The position numbers and the translations under genes are program-made. From Alitta virens (taxonomy: Eukaryota; Annelida; Polychaeta; Phyllodocida; Nereididae), in contig OW028584.1 in assembly GCA_932294295.1 (NCBI GenBank), forward strand, positions 29,386,470 through 29,450,469: a stretch of DNA of 64,000 nt. The letters run 5' to 3'. A model generated the notes under the pieces. The model was not told where the DNA came from. It did not search any database and saw nothing but the letters and a program-made list of their open reading frames with translations. Below, one piece after another: positions 11,501 through 23,897 of this stretch (the stretch's first letter is position 1; every line of letters begins with the position of its first letter).

Positions 11501-14500
11501 CATGAAAGCATATTTTATATCTAGCACATAATATTGGAAATTTCTTTGAGTCTCAACCTAGTAACGTTTTTCATACTCATATATTATATACTATACAATT
11601 ATACAATGGTTACATGTGAGACATGAAAATATGTACACCCGAAAATGTCAATGTACGACGTGGCCGATAGGCCGAGTTGTACATACCATTTGAGAGTGTA
11701 CATATCTCATAATAAATGATTATTCCCAGTCATGTACGCAGATAGGTGACGACCTAAGCATTCAGAAAATGTTTAAGAATCGGATGAAAACTGACGAAGT
11801 TATTTAAGTAAGTCAGATCGCATGATTTCTAGCAAAACGCTGGTGACGCTGCAGCGCAACACCGAACTGTTGTACATGAGGATTTGTACAACGGCGCACA
11901 TAATGCTCAATTGTTACAATGTGCTATATATGAACAAAATCGAATTCATCAATTATGTTATGATTATATGTCCTGGTGCGACGTGGTACTAGTGTATAGA
12001 CTTATCATGTAACCATGACTGGTACAATGCAATGATGTCATTTTTTTATGGGCTTTTATTTTTATGGACATATTAGTATTACATTATTATTACATTAGCA
12101 TTTAACTGGTGCATCTCTGCCCAATTCATGTGATTTGGTTATTATACTCGGTGTGTAGTTGTCATTAATTGTAGTAGCTGTAGTACAAATAGTTACATTT
12201 GTTTGTGACATACAGGTCAAATTGACCTCGATAACTGTCACCAAGTGACTTGTTTTGACTGAGCACTTAGTTATCATAATTCACAAATGTGATATTACCA
12301 GGGCTGGTTATTTAACTTCTTATAACTAAACTGCTATTTTGGCATTGTCAGTGTCTAAAAGATTGGCAATTTGCAGTTTTGGTTGACAGTCCAAGAGAGT
12401 CCAAGAGAGGTACAATGCAACAATATCATTCTTGAATGCAATTATATTTAACATGCATGATTGATATAATCACAAAAGCAGGTTTTTAGGAACTCCGCAC
12501 CAGGTTTCATTCGAATTGACAGGCTGTCGAACAACATGGTCATCCAGGATATGCTGATCATTATTAATATATGTTGATGAACGTTGAGTGCTACCTAATA
12601 CATTTCAATTATTGGTAAACATTAAATTTGATATGATATGCAACCATGCCTGGAAAATTGAGTCGAGCACATTCTGAAATATGACATTGCTGGCACATTG
12701 AAGAAACTTGATCGATTGAAAGGAGCAGAAAATGATGGAGACTCTAACCTCATGACTCTACTTTGTGCAAAAATCATTTGTTTGTTTCTGGCTTCTGGAG
12801 ATAAGCTTATATCATTCTTCTTACCAGTAGAACTAAAAGGCAATGCAAGAGATGATTTGCTGTTGTTATGTGAAAAGTTTATGTTTAGCTACAGAGAAAT
12901 GTCTGTTCCAGTCTGGGGTGTAACAAACAAATATCTGGTAATATAAAAGCAATCAAGAAGGAAATTTAATTTTAGACTAATACTTTTTGTGAACCTTCGG
13001 TGGCAAATGGTAAATAAAACTTGTTTGTTTTTAGTATTGTTCAGCATGAAACATGAGGATTTTGGTATGGCCATGATCAATGAATTTCTTTGACGAAATG
13101 CCTTAACTAATTATATTTCTTCTATTTCGATCCTATTGTTGTTAATTAATTATCTTATGCACCGTTAATAGTCTAACTTACTATCATGATAAAATATACT
13201 TACAATACTTGGGAACTCCATCTTAGCATCCCCAGCATCAATCTCATTGACCTTGCTATGACCTTGACCTCTAGCACGACCTTTTCGGGCCTTTCCGGGA
13301 GGACCAACAATGCGAAGACCAACGTCGAGGGCACCCGCGGCACCGTCCTCGCAGGAACAGGAGGTATCTCCAGAACAACAAGTTGTACCAACATAACTGA
13401 GAGTGATCTTGGTCTGGCCTTTCCTGATGCTGTAGTCCTGGCCGAGGTAGGTGAAGGTGCCATTTTCTGTCGCGATGTACAGATTAAAGGTGAAGTATGA
13501 TTCGTCGCTGATGTAGGCGGAAGCGTTGATGCAAACGGCATCAACGGAACTGTACGGAATGGTGCAGGCATCGCTCGACTGGATGATGCATTGGAGTTTC
13601 TTCAGAGCATCTCGGTCAGCTCCTCGCTGTCTCTTGTTCTTTCCTGGTGACTTTCCGACTTCTTTGCCACCACAAGTCTCCAACTCCCTCACACTGTCCA
13701 GTGCGAAGATCAGGGGCTTGCAACTTTCTCCTGCACTTGTACAGTTCAGCTTTCTCAAGCCAAAGACGCAGCCTTTGGGCCATACAAGAACCTGAAAGAA
13801 GGAAAAAAGTGCAGTATTGCGGACCCAAACTTAAGACCATATTTAGTGAGTCCCATTGCCAGGCCAATGACGTCAAATGCTTGAATTCAATATGTGACGT
13901 CACAAACAAACCCACATATATTGCCTAGTAACGTAGTAAAAGCTAACATCAAGACAATGCTGCTGCCACATATTGTTATATTTGATTGTTGTGGACCTGC
14001 TAATTATTAATCATGATTTCATGTCAGACATAAGCCAAGGAGATACCTCTACATGGTAGAAAATACCAAGGCCAACCGTTAATTCTCAGTAGTTATATTC
14101 TGATTGATTTGATGTATTTCAATAGATAAAGCATTGGCAAGGTAGATTGCCAACATATAAAGTATAGAATAAAATATAATTTAATTGTTTCTTCATATCA
14201 TGTTTGCGCTGGATGAGTGAAGCTCAAAATTAGGAGGACAGGGAGGTCACTTACAAAGACTGTAATCAAATTGTCAGTATATTCTTCCTGCATTGTACGC
14301 GGAAGCTTATTTTGTATAAAATATACCCAACTTATATGCTGGATAGTCAGGTTGTCGATAAAAAAGAATTGTGTGCACAATTACTGGTCGGAAATAGAAT
14401 AGAATGCATTGCTCAGAAATACCATTGTAAAATCTATCAGTTACAATAAATACAAACTGTTATAGTTCTAATAAAGGTTTAACACCCACATTTTTTTCAA

Positions 14501-14886
14501 TAGAATAGAATAGAATAAAATATAATAGAAAAGAATAGGAAAAAAATATAAAAATGATAGAATATATACAAAATATACAATGAACTTTACATATTATAAT
14601 GGCAACGTAGATATATTTATCTATCCTGCTGATACTTTAAGCCTAATTAATAAGCCAATTTTTAAAAACTGAATTGTCTTACCTCTCTGTTGATAGATGT
14701 CAGATTGAACTCCATTCTTCCTTTCTGTCCCTCGTGAGCATTTGAGGGTTTTGGGGGCTTTTTACCCTTTTCTGGTTTGAGAGGAGCTTTGGGTTTCTTG
14801 TCATCTCTGCCACCCGGCCCACCACCCTCTCGCCCCTGAACTAGGGTAATCAGCAGAATCACCCCTAAAAGTATTACAATCCTCAT
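5577..14886 (-). CDS. Secreted, probably GPI-anchored Cys-containing protein (355 aa, 3 exons)
   Basis: Coding exons on the minus strand: 14886-14683, 13791-13204 and 5852-5577. All junctions are phase 0 with GTAAG/GTAAGT donors and pyrimidine-rich CAG acceptors, giving 68 + 196 + 91 residues. Residues 1-18 are a signal peptide (MRIVILLGVILLITLVQG), followed by a Gly/Lys/Pro-rich linker. Exon 2 carries a Cys-containing region (CKPL, TCGG, LQCIIQ, TTCCSGDTSCSCEDG) and a basic Gly/Arg/Lys-rich stretch. Exon 3 has N-glycosylation sequons and ends in small residues (GNGAS) followed by a hydrophobic tail with no cytoplasmic residues, the pattern of a GPI-attachment signal, so the outer cell surface is the expected site. 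I do not recognise the family. The 7.35-kb second intron could hide further phase-0 exons. Confidence 0.75.
6075..6262. repeat. GC-rich degenerate repeat of CTGCCGGTCC
   Basis: Within the long intron, the motif CTGCCGGTCC or close variants (TACCGGTCC, CTGTCAGGTCC, GAACCGGCCC) recurs about seven times at irregular 20-40 bp spacing in an otherwise AT-rich background. No ORF is supported. Confidence 0.65.
6263..7164. other. Intronic DNA, nothing recognised
   Basis: AT-rich intron sequence of the GPI-protein gene. No exon with paired splice sites, no tandem array and no RNA gene was seen. Confidence 0.5.
7165..8010. repeat. Dispersed repeat family A, copy 2 (interrupted)
   Basis: Matches 3662-3990 at both ends: AATACCAAGTGCACTGTTG near 7225 and GGGGGACCATCCCAGC near 7868, ending GCAATTATCCGG. 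The middle (about 7322-7828) is extra compared with copy 1, so either copy 2 carries an insertion or copy 1 lost this part. Confidence 0.8.
8011..10479. other. Intronic DNA, no gene seen
   Basis: AT-rich intron with a G run at 8321-8334. The phrase at 9390-9430 (GAGTCAAGCCCATTCTGAAA) resembles 12658-12680 (GAGTCGAGCACATTCTGAAA), indicating another low-copy repeat. No coding or RNA feature is supported. Confidence 0.5.
10480..10705. repeat. Dispersed repeat family A, diverged copy 3
   Basis: Contains CTAAATATTTTATAAGCC and AATCAATACAGTGCAAAGT in the same order as in copies 1 and 2, but more diverged. Its left part also parallels 7017-7200 (ATCATAATTACTGAGCCAA). Confidence 0.6.
10722..11455. 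mobile_element. Foldback element with about 85-bp inverted termini
   Basis: The left end GCTTTTTCCCCAGGAGA and right end TCTCCTGGGGAAAAAGC are exact complements. The inverted similarity extends about 85 bp inward, including CCGAATAGTGACTATG on the left and its complement CATAGTCACTATTCGG on the right. Inside are two direct tRNA-like phrases, GTCCAGTGGTAGTGCACTC at 10869 and GTCTAGTGGTAGTGTGATG at 11263, each followed by a B-box-like CCTGGTT segment. Their direct orientation inside inverted arms suggests a composite origin. No transposase ORF is present, so it is presumably non-autonomous. Confidence 0.75.
11456..13203. other. Intronic DNA, no supported gene
   Basis: Rest of the long intron. 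A plus-strand open stretch at about 12663-12946 has some coding character but no splice context and overlaps a repeated phrase. I treat it as a likely decayed element. Confidence 0.45.
13792..14682. other. First intron of the GPI-protein gene
   Basis: Bounded by a GTAAGA donor and a TTCTTTCAG acceptor on the minus strand. It contains an AT-rich run of (AATAG)n-like repeats at 14495-14560 and nothing else recognised. Confidence 0.7.
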
Positions 14887-15002
14887 GGTTCAGCGTTAAG
14901 TCCTGCAGGCCTGGTCTGAGCTGATTGAACTGGTCAACACAACAACGACTGCAGCATATGTATCGACAAACCACTAAAAGGATACGCCTCACTGATTTTG
15001 GA

Positions 15003-15012
15003 CCCCGCCCCC
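15003..15012 (-). promoter_or_regulatory. GC-box-like element upstream of the GPI-protein gene
   Basis: CCCCGCCCCC on the plus strand (GGGGGCGGGG on the gene strand), about 117 bp upstream of the ATG at 14886. It stands out in AT-rich surroundings and may be part of the promoter. No TATA box was confidently located. Confidence 0.35.
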
Positions 15013-15040
15013 TCACAGAACAGTTGAACATTACTGATTC

Positions 15041-16830
15041 ATGCTTGGCTGCATGGTCGATGACACTTTACCTGGAATTCAGTATGACATTATACTATGA
15101 ACGTGGGTACACCCATAATTCAGTTATATATATGGGATAAGCTACAATAAACATATGTTGTGTGGAGTATCACTGTACACAATTTCGTTAGGGTATGTGC
15201 CCGCCCGCCCGCCCGTCGGACGGACATGGATTTTTCCAGTGATAACAATAAACTTCTTCGAACTTTGTTAGCTGAGGGTTAAAAATATTTATTTGTAAAT
15301 AGACAGTTACGTATAAACAAAACATCCAGGTTTGTATCAAGGCCTTAATTAAGGGTCTAATAAAAAAAATCGACATAATATACCTGTGATAAAAGTGTAT
15401 GTTTTAACTGGTTAATCTTAGACTTGTTGTGACATGTCTATAAAATTCCACAAGAAATAATAACAATAATAATCAAATTAATAATTTAATAATTGATATA
15501 AATTGTAATTTTCGTCCTCATAATAGCTACTGTTTCAACATCTATAGGCCTATTCATTTTTCTCAGTTGTGGCACTAGCACCACAGTAATTTTAAAGTGT
15601 AGATAGGGATATTTTCTTATCTTACACCAGTATTTCTTAAATGCTGATGGGAAGTGATTAAATAAAATAAAAATCATCAATTTAATTATTTCTTTCCATA
15701 CCATCGGGATTATTGCTCACATTTACGATTTACTAAACTCTGGTTAATCAATAGACCTTTCCAGATTAATTATTATAATGTCAATCAATACTTTGGTGGG
15801 TTATTCAAGACCAATAAGGCAATAACCTGTATAGTTAGCCTGGAATTTGGACCCGATTAGTCAAAATCAATAGAGTAGGTGGGGCGTGAAATCAGCAAGA
15901 TCTAATGGCTCACATGCATATTGCACTTAACAATGCTCAGGGCTATGTTTTCTGTATCATTGACCAGTACTTGAGAAATATAGGCCCATAGCAACCATCT
16001 ACATAAGCATTATGACGTATATATATATATATATGTGATTTGTTTACCAGATATATTCCTCACTGGCAAGTCACTGCCATAAAGGTCTAGGGCCAAACGA
16101 ATCTATCACGACGAATCTATTCGTGTCATTATTTACCTTTGGATAAACAATGATCGATAAACTAGCCTTGGTTTATCTAGCTGTTTATCCAAGACAAGCT
16201 AGTCTTGTTTATTCAATTATAACCTTTTATATGTATTATTGTTTGGTCCCATTGTCTTGTATTGTTGTAAAAATATTTGATTTATAAAATGAAATGGGGT
16301 ATTTTACAGATGGCCTGAAGAAATACTGAAATATATTGATTATTTTTTTTCTAGCTTCAGTATTGTTTCTAGTTTCAGTTCTGTTTATAATTATAGCAGA
16401 ACTAAATAAAGCTAGAAAAAAAAGTATGGGCTTATTACTCCACTGATTAGTAGTATTTCCCAATATGCTTAATCAAGGCATTATGATCGTAGCAGGTGAT
16501 CGACCGCAGCATGGTAGATGCAATGATGAGATGACAAAAGCCATATCTACTCTGGCTTAAATAATGATAATTTTATCATGTCACAGATTAATTAGCTCAA
16601 ATTCGTAGGTCGTCGACCTTATGATACAAATAATAACAAATATTTCATATTTTGTTATTGAGGTTCTCAGCGAATAAAAAAAAGCAGACATTCCAAAAAG
16701 GCTAATTAACACTACAATTTTATAATGCTCAAAAAGAGAATTCAACTTGTTTTTCACAACATTCTTTTATTTTCTTTCAAACCTCAGAATGTGATATTTG
16801 TTTTTTTTTGCCATATCAATCATCATGATG
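15041..16830. other. Intergenic, no gene seen
   Basis: AT-rich DNA with a (CCCG)n-like patch at 15200-15215 and a (TA)n run at 16019-16034. No supported coding or RNA feature. Confidence 0.5.
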
Positions 16831-17889
16831 CAGGGGCATGGATTTCTCTTGACGGGTTGGGGGGGGGGGGGGGATGCAGGCCTACTTTGTCTGTCGCACC
16901 ATCACTTTCCCTTGCTTGTACAAGAGGCGGCAGTTCATGCGTTGACAGTCCCAGGACACTTGTCAAGAGGTAAAGTAATGGTGGATCACTGATACCAAAC
17001 TATTTATATAGATAAACCTGTACTGCCTCAAGACTCAAGACAGTTTATTTGTCATGTGACAGATATAAATATATAGAACATGACAATACAGACAACCCAC
17101 AAAAAACATGATCACAACAGACCAGTAGGATAGTCCTAACACCCTATCTGGGTCGCTAGCAAGCCAAGCCCCTGTGTTTCAGAGAGAGCAGTGCAGCATG
17201 ATAGTAATGTGGACGATGAAATCATGAAAGCATTTGGATGAGATTCATCAACTATTGTATTGTAACTTTTTCTTTGATTTATCCAGTAATTAGAGCATTC
17301 TTGAGCATAACAACCACGTACACAGATTACCAATAATTTAGATGGAATTCACAAGCTATAATATTGCAACTTTTTCATCTATATGCACAATTTGAATGTA
17401 AGACATTTTGACAGCCAGACATATATAAAATTCAATAGTAATTCAATTCAATAAATATAATACTTCTACTTCGTTTCATATCAACCATATATTCAACCAA
17501 AAGTTCAACATTGCAACCATGAAGGCTTTTAATAAGGATTATAATTATTATGTATAATTTTTTAATCTTTTTATTCATTGTTTTATTAATTTTTTTATTA
17601 CTGTTATTTTATAAATGTAGTTCTTGCTTAAGAGAATCAATAGATACGTATCAATAAGAGTAGGCCTATATTATAAGGAGGGGAGAAAGGATATATGTGA
17701 CAAGAGCTGTAACAAAGCACAAAAGTTTTTTTTTAGAAAAAAGGTATTTTTTTTGGTGCAGTTCAGGGGTATACACTGTCTACTTTTTGGGAACGGGGGG
17801 GGGGATGATCAATGCAATAACCCCCCCCCCCCTTTCCCAAAAAGTAGGGGGTATATATTCCCCCCATCCCCCCTATATCAATGCCCCTG
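16831..17889. mobile_element. TIR element with poly-G/C tracts, long copy
   Basis: Starts CAGGGGCATGGATTTCTC and ends with the complement-like CAATGCCCCTG. It matches the shorter element at 56971-57443 at the left end (CAGGGGC.T.GATTTCTCTTGA), in the middle (CAAGAGGTAAAGTAAT.G.GGATCA) and near the right (CAAAGCA.A ... AGAAAAAA ... TTCAGGGG). This copy has about 650 bp in the middle (17040-17690) that the other lacks. A hairpin near 17780-17850 (ACTTTTTGGGAA/TTCCCAAAAAGT) surrounds G and C runs. No ORF. Confidence 0.65.
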
Positions 17890-20125
17890 TCTGAATAAAA
17901 AGAACAAAATAGACCGGGCTATGAGGAATGTTTTATTCAACCATATTTGTCCATCCAGCTTTAGCTAAACATTTTCAAATCATTACCCTGAATTAACTTT
18001 AACCCATAATTACCAACCCTATTATCCATCAATTAAGGTGCATAGTTAGAAACACCACAATTAAGGCTACCATGGTCCATAGAAAATCAAGATTATATAT
18101 ATAATATAATGTCAAAATTAATAAATTCACTCGAAAGAATACCAAAAGCTCGTGGCATGTTTTATTAATAGCTGCACGGTAATGTCACAAACTCAATTTG
18201 ATTATTACATTTTGGGCTAGCAAAGAATTAAGTGTCAAAATCCAAGTGTGAGATCTTGATACAGTCAACCCTCGTTATATGGTAGTCTTAATTGTGGGGA
18301 TTTCGCCTGCTCACATATACTTATAATATAGTATAATACATCTTTATTATTGTGGTATTTATGATTATAATATTTTGCTAGATATTACAGGATATACTAA
18401 GTAGTAGGACATGATAAAGTTGTTATTGGAATAACATGTCATGTACATGTACACAATGTATTACACATGAAAATTACATTCTGTAATATCACATTTATTA
18501 ATAACAAATCCCAATAGTAGCCAATGGCATTATGCTATCAACGATAGATTTACATTGTAATATCAACAGTTAAAATATTTAAATTTTGACACTAGAGAAA
18601 CATATTGTTTTGGATTTTTAAAATGTAATACAGTGTGTATACTGAATTGGAGTTGAGATTCTTTTGTCAAAATGATTCAAATGTCAATAATAATGGGAGT
18701 TGTGAAAGCCTCATGCTTAAACAGATCTTTTAATTGGAAGCATATAACCTTTGTGCAACATATGAGACAGCAAATAATAGCATAATATGTTACATATAGC
18801 ATCTTAATAAGCCTTTAAGAGTAAATTAGGTGTCAGGCAAAATTAACCCAAGCGTTTTAAGCTCAGGAAAATATATATATATACAGAAAAACTGACATTT
18901 TGATTTCAATTCACCCATACGAAATATCCATTCAATAAATCCATAATAATCGTACTACAGATGATAATCTGATTTGGCCTAAGCTTTTAGTTCTCTTTGT
19001 GATCACAAGGGGGCGTGGCATAATAACACAACTACTGGTGCCACCTATTGGAGTGTAAAAACATTACCCCAAAGAAAATATGCACCCAAGCAACAAAACA
19101 TTCATGAAATGTATACGGTGTGTCAACAAAAAACATAAAACTTCATTAACACTGATCATGTGAAATATCTAATTACCTTTCAAGTGATATTTTATACATT
19201 TCTCCAATTTATTTGATTTAAATATTAATACTTGTTGATATAATAAACTTTGTTAACAATATAAAGAATGATTTACATCACAACACTTCAAGTGATTCTA
19301 CAAAGATAACAATAGTGATGGTGAGGAGTCCAACATATAGTTTTGCGGGATGAGGAAAGTTACAAATCGCCTCGTACAATATAATTTTCCCGAATTCCAC
19401 AATGCTCAATGTACGTTGGACGACACGCCATCCACCATAGCTTATATTCTCCATTATACAACACACACTGCAGCCATCCAACATACTCTGCAGCCATCTA
19501 AAATACTCTGCAACCATGAAGCATTCTGATTGGCTCACAGCAGCTAGGTGGAGAATAGAATATATCAGTCCATTGACCCAATAAACATGTACCAATGTAC
19601 CATGTATATATGCAATACTCTTAGTAAGCTTTTAAATGAACATTTTTAACTATATAGTTATACTTTTCGTTAGCATATTTTTTGAAAATATTTTTAAATG
19701 TGCTTAACAATAAGTAATACATTTTGAAATCGAGTGTATGTGTGCAAATTGTAACAAGTTCATTGGCATTAACGGCAATGTAAGAAGAAATTTGGTCATT
19801 ACTTAAGTTCTGAAATTGTGATTATAGCAGTATTAACAAAAGGAGCCACCTTGTATACGAATACAGGGACATCTTATCATATCTAACAGCATATGATATG
19901 AACAAGCATGTAAGTTATTTAATTTGATAATTAATTGGGACAGCTCTGCTCCAAAACTAGTTTCAGTTGTATGAGCAAAAATATTAGGCCTTGTTAAAAA
20001 ATGTGTCCACATATGTTACGGTATACACAATATAACTCTTATCTTGTCATAAATACAAACATAAACGTACAACTCATGTTTGGTTTACAGTCCATATCAA
20101 TATCAGAACTGGCAAAAATGGGGTG
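17890..20125. other. Intergenic, no gene seen
   Basis: AT-rich. Bases 19440-19530 hold a short imperfect repeat (CATCCAACATACTCTGCAGC and variants), which accounts for the open frame crossing it on the minus strand. Confidence 0.5.
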
Positions 20126-20131
20126 TTTATT
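20126..20131 (-). promoter_or_regulatory. Polyadenylation signal AATAAA (minus strand)
   Basis: TTTATT on the plus strand, about 170 bp downstream of the TAG stop of the aerolysin-like gene. Confidence 0.5.
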
Positions 20132-20300
20132 TAAAAAAATATATAACACAGACGATGGTATAAAAACTCTAAAATAAAGACATCAAAATGTACATGAACA
20201 ATAACATACATCATTAATCTTACAAACCATTAACATCTTGGAACAAGTAAAACAGGTCCATGGTTAATCATGCTTATTATCATATGACTTTAACATATGA

Positions 20301-21062
20301 CTAAACCAATGTATTAACTTCTTGTGTCTCGAAGAATGAATCAGTCGCAACATCTCCATTGCAAACTCCTTCGATCCGAAATAGGACGGACCGAGCCGAG
20401 TTAGATGGATCATCTTCAATTTCGATAATTTGGAAACCATGGGATTCTCTCCCCATTAAAATGTCCGCAATCCCCACTAAGATCTCTGTACGGGTGAATT
20501 TTTTTCCTCGTTTGTGTCCGACAACTTTGACACTTCCAGACATCAGGATATCAGTCGTGAAAGTGACCGCCTGTAGACAACATCTTCTAACTTTGCCGTG
20601 AGCATGCGCACTGGAATATGGTTGGACGGTAACATCTGCTGAGACTGAGAATTCAGCATCATCCTCCGTAGCTTTGCGGAATTGTGTATCAAGCTGTGAT
20701 ATGTCGAATGACACACTCAGCGGGTCATGACCCGTTGGAGAGACAGGGTACTCTAACTGCAGTGATAATGGTAGAAGTTTCTGAGACTTGAACGCTCGTA
20801 GCAGAGACCATGATGCTTTGGAATTGACCGTAAAAGTTGACTGATATGGCCATTGGCCAACGTCTGGTGAAGGATTATCGAAATATTCCAAGTGCTCGGT
20901 CGTGGAGGTCCACCAATCAGACTTGCTTTGGTAGAGAACCGATTTCTGGGAGATGATCACTTTCGAAGTGTCTAGCTTTTCCACAACGCTATCATATCCA
21001 AGTCTTTCTGTTGCCCAGTGCATCAAATAAGCATCGATATCAACTATACCTTCCACCGCCAT
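20301..21062 (-). CDS. Aerolysin/natterin-like pore-forming family protein (253 aa)
   Basis: Single coding exon; ATG at 21062 in good Kozak context (A at -3, G at +4), TAG at 20301-20303. About residues 60-190 have the layout of the ETX/MTX2 aerolysin module: an Asn-Pro-Ser turn, alternating Ser/Thr-rich strands including a KASWSLLRAF segment, a polar amphipathic hairpin stretch, VTVQPYSSAHAHGKV (compare the family's V.VPP.S...V strand), and VTFTTDILMSGSV (compare the PFT..I..SG strand). A mostly beta C-terminal part follows. No signal peptide is visible, as in some animal natterin-like proteins that work from the cytosol or leave by other routes. Family members assemble into beta-barrel pores; assignment here is by pattern only, without a profile search. 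It could be another beta-rich family. Confidence 0.65.
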   Translation of the reverse strand: MAVEGIVDIDAYLMHWATERLGYDSVVEKLDTSKVIISQKSVLYQSKSDWWTSTTEHLEYFDNPSPDVGQWPYQSTFTVNSKASWSLLRAFKSQKLLPLSLQLEYPVSPTGHDPLSVSFDISQLDTQFRKATEDDAEFSVSADVTVQPYSSAHAHGKVRRCCLQAVTFTTDILMSGSVKVVGHKRGKKFTRTEILVGIADILMGRESHGFQIIEIEDDPSNSARSVLFRIEGVCNGDVATDSFFETQEVNTLV

Positions 21063-21174
21063 TATGACTCATTCATATGACCATGAAATCAGCAATGTGA
21101 CAGTAATCTGACAGTAATCTCAGTCTCTCTTGCCATACCATCCATCAAACTCCACTGTGACCTCCTGGGTTGAC
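21063..21174 (-). promoter_or_regulatory. 5' UTR and splice acceptor of the aerolysin-like gene
   Basis: On the minus strand TTCTTTGCATTGTAG abuts 21174, followed by 112 bp without an ATG in frame with the coding region. The coding exon therefore probably has a spliced 5' UTR. The upstream non-coding exon was not located. Confidence 0.5.
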
Positions 21175-23704
21175 CTACAATGCAAAGAATGTGACAATTA
21201 TCCAATAACTCATTTCCATAGGAAGACAGCTGCTGACTCACGTTTAGCTATGTGTACATATTTGACAGACGAGTAGCTGTGCTACATATCATATTTGCCC
21301 AAGGGATTTTCCCCAATATTCTAAACACTGCTAAAAGTGCATCTGAAATGAGATTTGGTTCAAAGTTCACTGGGGCATTCAATTTCAAACTGACTCTAAA
21401 ATAAACTCTCTTTTCACATTTTTTCCACAATATAATCTCACTGCTCAGACTATTCCTGCTGCAAGATTTACTTCTGTTGCAAAAGGGGTCACACCAGGGT
21501 TACACATACAATGTAGATTTGTGGGGAAAATACCAGGTTGGTTAGTATCAACATAATTAATCATTATGTTAACTAGGGGTAGTGATAATAACTTCATATG
21601 GCCTTTGCAGAACATATTTGTTTCGACCCACAGGTTTTAATGTAATTTTAACCCATACAATTACAAGTTTGGCACCGAACTGTCATTTAATATACAGTAT
21701 TGTAATTGCTTGTTAATGTGCTGTGATGCTATGAAACCAGGGAATGTGTTACCACATGCTTTGTCATGCCACACTTCTTGAGCATTTGCCAATATCTAAT
21801 CCTGATAATATATGGTATGATCTCTCACATTGAATGTATATAATGATCTCTCACATTTATTAAATGTATATAATACTATATATATGCATACAGCAATTCA
21901 TCTGTATTCAGATATCTCATTTCATATAATCATGGACACTTTTAAATTACAATCATATGAAATGAATGAGTTTAGTTTGAATTACAATGTGAACTTATAT
22001 TATAAATATTAATGTACACATAAATTGGCCATATATACAGCTCATTAGTTTTATTCTGAACAATTTAGTCTGAACATCTAGTTTCAATAGGTGATTGCTG
22101 ACCTAGGTTTCTATGCAAACCATGCATTGTGTAATACTGTTCTGTGTACATCAGTATGCTACCAAAAACATTATAATATGCATTGTATACACTGGTAAAC
22201 CCAGAAATCACTAAAAAAATGTATTGATATCGGATCACATACCTTTGAGCGATATTAGGTGAACATGGCAATCAGTGTACTGTAAACGTTTATGGCAAAC
22301 CTGTTGTTTTGCGGTCATCTGCAGCTGCTCTGGTGACTATTTTACCTACAGTGACCTAGTTTCTGGCCAGCACATAGTAGCATCATATGCTCACACCGAA
22401 ACTAGGTCACCAAGCAGCTTGAGGCCGCCATGCCTGACTGGCCAATAGAATTTCGCGCGCTCTTCTCGCGTGGCCATGTAAACAAAGCCATATATGGCAG
22501 ATTTAAGGTATTGGTATTACAGTGATCATACAAGTGAGGCTTGTGGCAGGATTGTGTTTCTGACAGATGACTTAAGGCAGCTAGGTATGCAGTTTTAGCA
22601 TTGGACGCCACTACCATCATACTTATAATTATAATTAGTGGGAATTTAATTGAGGCTGTTTCAAAAGCTACACCAACATTTTAGTTCTGGCCATTAATTT
22701 GCCATCATCGAGGTTCCATCGTAATTTATCTTGACTGGTTGCTATAGTTAATATATTTGTCAGGTTGTAATATTATGTCTACCCACAGAACCAGAATGGA
22801 ACACACAAAAAGTTCTTCAATGTTTAACATTTAATTTGTTAAGTACAGTGTAAAATTTAATAAGCACAGATTAAATACAACTTAATTATTTAAGCCTTAA
22901 CATTTAAGGCTACACACAGACATGTATGTATATTTACCCATTAATTATATACAACATTGTTACCCGTAATTTCAACCTCTACACATATATTTAATATTAT
23001 ATAAAACCATATTAACAACACAAATATATATCTGTACAAATTACAATTATATATAATTAAGGTAAGTTTGGGGTCCCGAGGTATACAGACCTGGACGTAC
23101 CAGGTAATTAAATAAGTTGATACCTGTATTATTGCTACATTAAAAATACGGATTATGAAAAATATACACCTTATATACAGAACAATCCATAACTGGCCTA
23201 CACATGTTTAATAATCATTACTCAGTTTTTTTTGTTTGTTTTTTTACAAAAGTAAGTTAATTGTCCCAAGTTAAGTACATTTATTTGAATACATGTATGA
23301 TAATTGATGTCATCATGACTGCTATACTAGAATGGAACAATTTAATGTAAGTTTAATGTCCCAGGTTTGTACTATGTTTGTTTTCATTAAAACATAATAC
23401 AATGACATATTTCTCAATTATTTACATAACATTGTTATTATATAATTAATATAATACCACTACATTCCCCTTAAATGTACGTTTTTGTCCACATTTTGGT
23501 GACAATTGTCCCAAAAGACAAAGAAAAGAAACTCATGACAAATAAATTAAATTTCATTGTAGCTGATACTATATACAACAAATAACTATTCACAGTACTA
23601 TATACATACAATTTTAAAGAAATTACAATATTATAAATATACTCCAGTCCAAAAAAAGCAGTGTTCAATGAAACATCTGTATATTTCTTTAGATCATTTC
23701 TGTA
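21175..23704. other. Intergenic or 5' intronic DNA, no gene seen
   Basis: Mostly AT-rich. A CpG-containing patch at 22420-22500 has a CCAAT motif (GGCCAATAG) beside an exact 15-bp inverted repeat (GTGACCTAGTTTC at 22351, GAAACTAGGTCAC at 22399). It could be a promoter but no transcript can be assigned. Confidence 0.4.
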
Positions 23705-23897
23705 TCATTGCGGCATGAAATAAAGGTGTTTTTGGTGCCAAAACATGGGGTTTCTGTTGCATTTAAAATTGGGTAAATGCAAGTCACACAGTACATTGTT
23801 GGAACTTCGCCTAATATGATTAGGATTGTGCAGCCCTCTAAGACAATTTCTTTCTCCTATCACAGGCATAGTTGCATCAAAGTTGGCTTGACATGCT
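23705..23897 (-). CDS. Candidate terminal exon of an unrecognised gene
   Basis: On the minus strand a pyrimidine-rich acceptor (TTTATTTATTTCAG) is followed by a frame open for 63 sense codons to TGA at 23705-23707, entered after one base. The peptide is Cys- and Asn-containing (RNCLRG, VLCDLHLP, KCNRNP). No initiating exon was found, so it would be the last exon of a gene whose upstream exons lie at higher coordinates. A chance open frame in AT-rich DNA is possible. Confidence 0.28.

Noticed and set aside
12622..12946. Overlapping plus and minus open frames near 12.7 kb
   Set aside because: No splice sites or recognised domain, and its left edge repeats a phrase at 9390; a decayed element is more likely than a gene.
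19278..19595. 105-codon minus-strand ORF
   Set aside because: Crosses an imperfect local repeat and has no splice or codon support.
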